Part shown: piece by piece, positions 5,009 to 6,425 of the stretch | How the letters are laid out: each line of letters opens with the position of its first letter | Numbering within the stretch: position 1 is the stretch's first letter | DNA from: Deltaproteobacteria bacterium | GTDB lineage: Bacteria; Desulfobacterota; Desulfobulbia; Desulfobulbales; VMSU01 | Length of the DNA stretch: 6,425 nucleotides | Assembly: GCA_024274995.1 (NCBI GenBank) | Contig: JAJSAA010000293.1 | Location: 1 to 6,425 of the forward strand | Direction of reading: 5' to 3' | Notes under the pieces: generated by a model | What the model was told of the DNA's origin: nothing | What the model saw: the letters and a program-made list of their open reading frames with translations, nothing else | The model's database searches: none | Translations under genes and position numbers: made by a program

Positions 5009-5901
5009 AACTCCTCCGGTGTAAAGGCTGTTACCTCATCAATACACCGGCTTCCACAGTTAATCATCAATAGACGATCAAGCCCCATAGCTATACCAGA
5101 AGCAGGGGGCATGTGGCTGAGATCGGCAAGAAAACTTTCGGGCATCGGAGTGGGTTCTCGGCCTTGAGCACAAATTAGTTCCATCTCCCTAACGAATCGC
5201 CGGCGCTGTTCATCGGCGTCATTCAACTCAGTGAAACCGTTGGCAAGCTCCATGCCGGAGATATATAGTTCAAAACGCTGAGCCAAAGCGGGGTTATCTG
5301 GATGAAGACTGGCCAGTGAGGCCAGGACGGCCGGATAATCAATGATAAACACGGGCTGCCGCCGTCCCAGGCGCGGTTCCACCTCACGGGTCAAGACCTC
5401 ATCAAAACTATCTGCCATGAGGGCCGCAGACAGGGATATGGGGGCATAGCGGTTAAAGGCCTCAGTTAGAGAAAGACGGGGCCAGGGCGGGGTGAAATCA
5501 ATCATACTACCGTCAAATCCCGGCAGGCATTGGCGGGAAAGCACTACGCCTAACAATTCCTCGCAGTCCCGCATCAGATCATGATAGTCGGCATGAGCCG
5601 TGTACCATTCCAGCATGGTCATCTCCGGCAGATGGCGGCTGCCCCGCTCATGGCGGCGAAAGCATTTACATATCTGAAATATCCGGGGGAGCCCGGCCGC
5701 CAGGAGACGCTTCATACAGATCTCGGGCGAGGTCTGCAAGAACCAGTCACCAGCCGTTTCCACCTCAATCCAGGCCTCGGGAATGGGGGCTGGAATACGG
5801 ATGGGAGTTTCTACCTCAAGATATTCACGGTCAATAAAAAAGGAGCGTACCGCCTGTAATAAACGAGCCCGTTCCCGCAAAGAGGTAATATTAAGCCGCA
5901 T
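5005..5901 (-). CDS. epmA: Elongation factor P--(R)-beta-lysine ligase (GenX/PoxA type)
   Basis: The product has 298 residues. It is a class II lysyl-tRNA synthetase catalytic core with no N-terminal anticodon-binding domain, as expected for EpmA (325 residues in E. coli). EpmA uses ATP to attach (R)-beta-lysine to the conserved lysine of EF-P. Motif 1 (Leu-Glu-Val-Glu-Thr-Pro-Ile) is at 28-34 and Leu-Gln-Thr-Ser-Pro-Glu at 55-60. Motif 2 spans about 73-100, with Phe-Arg-Arg-His-Glu-Arg-Gly and Pro-Glu-Met-Thr-Met-Leu-Glu-Trp-Tyr. Glu-Leu-Ala-Asn-Gly-Phe is at 208-213, and motif 3 (Gly-Ile-Ala-Met-Gly-Leu-Asp-Arg) at 269-276. Ala271 aligns with E. coli Ala298, a substrate-pocket residue that is glycine in LysRS. 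efp lies 58 bp upstream on the same strand, strongly supporting the call. The ATG at 5901 has no clear ribosome site. The partner aminomutase gene epmB is not in this window. Confidence 0.93.
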   Translation of the reverse strand: MRLNITSLRERARLLQAVRSFFIDREYLEVETPIRIPAPIPEAWIEVETAGDWFLQTSPEICMKRLLAAGLPRIFQICKCFRRHERGSRHLPEMTMLEWYTAHADYHDLMRDCEELLGVVLSRQCLPGFDGSMIDFTPPWPRLSLTEAFNRYAPISLSAALMADSFDEVLTREVEPRLGRRQPVFIIDYPAVLASLASLHPDNPALAQRFELYISGMELANGFTELNDADEQRRRFVREMELICAQGREPTPMPESFLADLSHMPPASGIAMGLDRLLMINCGSRCIDEVTAFTPEEL

Positions 5902-5908
5902 AGCTGTT

Positions 5909-5923
5909 ACTTATATTATAAGT
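5909..5923 (-). promoter_or_regulatory. 15-bp palindrome containing a TATAAT just before epmA
   Basis: ACTTATA (5909-5915) and TATAAGT (5917-5923) are perfect complements around one central base. On the minus strand the site contains a consensus TATAAT (5920-5915), whose expected start point would be only about seven bases before the epmA ATG. No fair -35 lies 16-18 bases upstream. It could be an operator over a -10 box, a small hairpin between efp and epmA, or an AT-rich coincidence. Confidence 0.3.
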
Positions 5924-5959
5924 GCTCAACAAACCACACTCTTGACTTGATAACACCTT

Positions 5960-6425
5960 TTATTCTTTGACCCTGGTCATGTACTCGCCGGTACGGGTAT
6001 CAATCTGGAGCAGATCGTCTTCATTGACAAAGGGGGGAACCTGAAGGACATAGCCGGTCTCCACCGTAACCGGCTTGCTGTCGCTGCCGCTGGTATCGCC
6101 CTTGGCCCAGGGCTCGGCTTTAATAACCCGCAGATTAACCGAGATGGGCAGGGTAACATCAAGGGGCTGTTCATTAAAAATCAAAACCTGAACATCCATA
6201 TTATCAATCAGGAAATTGACATTTTCGCCTAATTTTTCCCGGCTGATGGCAATTTGTTCGTAGTTCTGATTATCCATAAAATGAAACTCATCGCCCTGGG
6301 AATACAGATACTGCATGGTTCGCTCTTCGAGAGATGCCTTGTGAAATTTATCATTGGAGCGATAGGTTCTTTCAAACATATTACCGCTGATCATGTTACG
6401 CATCTTCGTGCGGTACAGTGACTGG
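5960..6425 (-). CDS. efp: Elongation factor P, C-terminal four-fifths (5' end outside window)
   Basis: EF-P enters the ribosome between the P and E sites and relieves stalling at polyproline stretches. About 154 residues are visible, starting with Gln-Ser-Leu-Tyr-Arg-Thr-Lys-Met-Arg-Asn, which aligns with the end of E. coli domain I (Gly-Gln-Ala-Phe-Ala-Arg-Val-Lys). The frame is open to the window edge, so the ATG at 6403 is internal. OB domain II contains Gln-Tyr-Leu-Tyr...Phe-His-Phe-Met-Asp-Asn. Domain III carries Lys-Gly-Asp-Thr-Ser-Gly-Ser-Asp-Ser-Lys-Pro and ends Ile-Asp-Thr-Arg-Thr-Gly-Glu-Tyr-Met-Thr-Arg-Val-Lys-Glu, the usual EF-P terminus. By alignment the modified Lys34 loop lies about two codons beyond the edge, so the modification residue cannot be checked. 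epmA follows on the same strand. Confidence 0.96.
   Translation of the reverse strand, partial: QSLYRTKMRNMISGNMFERTYRSNDKFHKASLEERTMQYLYSQGDEFHFMDNQNYEQIAISREKLGENVNFLIDNMDVQVLIFNEQPLDVTLPISVNLRVIKAEPWAKGDTSGSDSKPVTVETGYVLQVPPFVNEDDLLQIDTRTGEYMTRVKE

Overview
This window looks like a chromosomal housekeeping region from a Gram-negative, diderm bacterium of mid GC content. Everything with a recognisable function is encoded on the minus strand, except the tail of one thioredoxin gene that enters from the left on the plus strand. An EpmA-type EF-P ligase next to EF-P, a lemA-TPM-TPM set and the prmA-rsmE-dtd order fit a deltaproteobacterial-type lineage (Desulfobacterota, perhaps a Desulfobulbales relative). 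That placement is an impression from protein style and gene order; no marker gene here proves it.

In the direction of transcription (right to left) the layout is as follows. The window opens inside efp, whose first ~35 codons lie outside; the modified lysine should be about two codons beyond the edge. Then come epmA (EF-P lysyl ligase), a small AT-rich gene for an unrecognised two-helix membrane protein, prmA (ribosomal protein L11 methyltransferase), rsmE (16S rRNA m3U1498 methyltransferase) and dtd (D-aminoacyl-tRNA deacylase). Five of these six genes act on the ribosome, a translation factor or charged tRNA, so the right two-thirds forms a translation modification and quality-control block. 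rsmE follows prmA by 3 nt, and dtd overlaps rsmE by 1 nt.

A 186-bp gap (2277-2462) separates dtd from the left-hand group. It holds a possible promoter, an A-rich tract before lemA, and three related short arms that can form two alternative hairpins. The left-hand group is lemA (lipoprotein type), a YgcG-like TPM-domain protein with a Gly-rich tail, and a second TPM-domain membrane protein. These three are joined by stop/start overlaps (TTGA, then TAATG) and are very probably one translationally coupled envelope operon. It converges on the thioredoxin gene with 13 bp between the two stop codons.

I see no phage genes, transposase, CRISPR array, tRNA or rRNA, and no clear evidence of an undescribed defence or metabolic system. 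The points most worth following are the structured lemA leader, the palindrome over a TATAAT just before epmA, and the unknown small membrane protein with a mini-ORF ahead of it.
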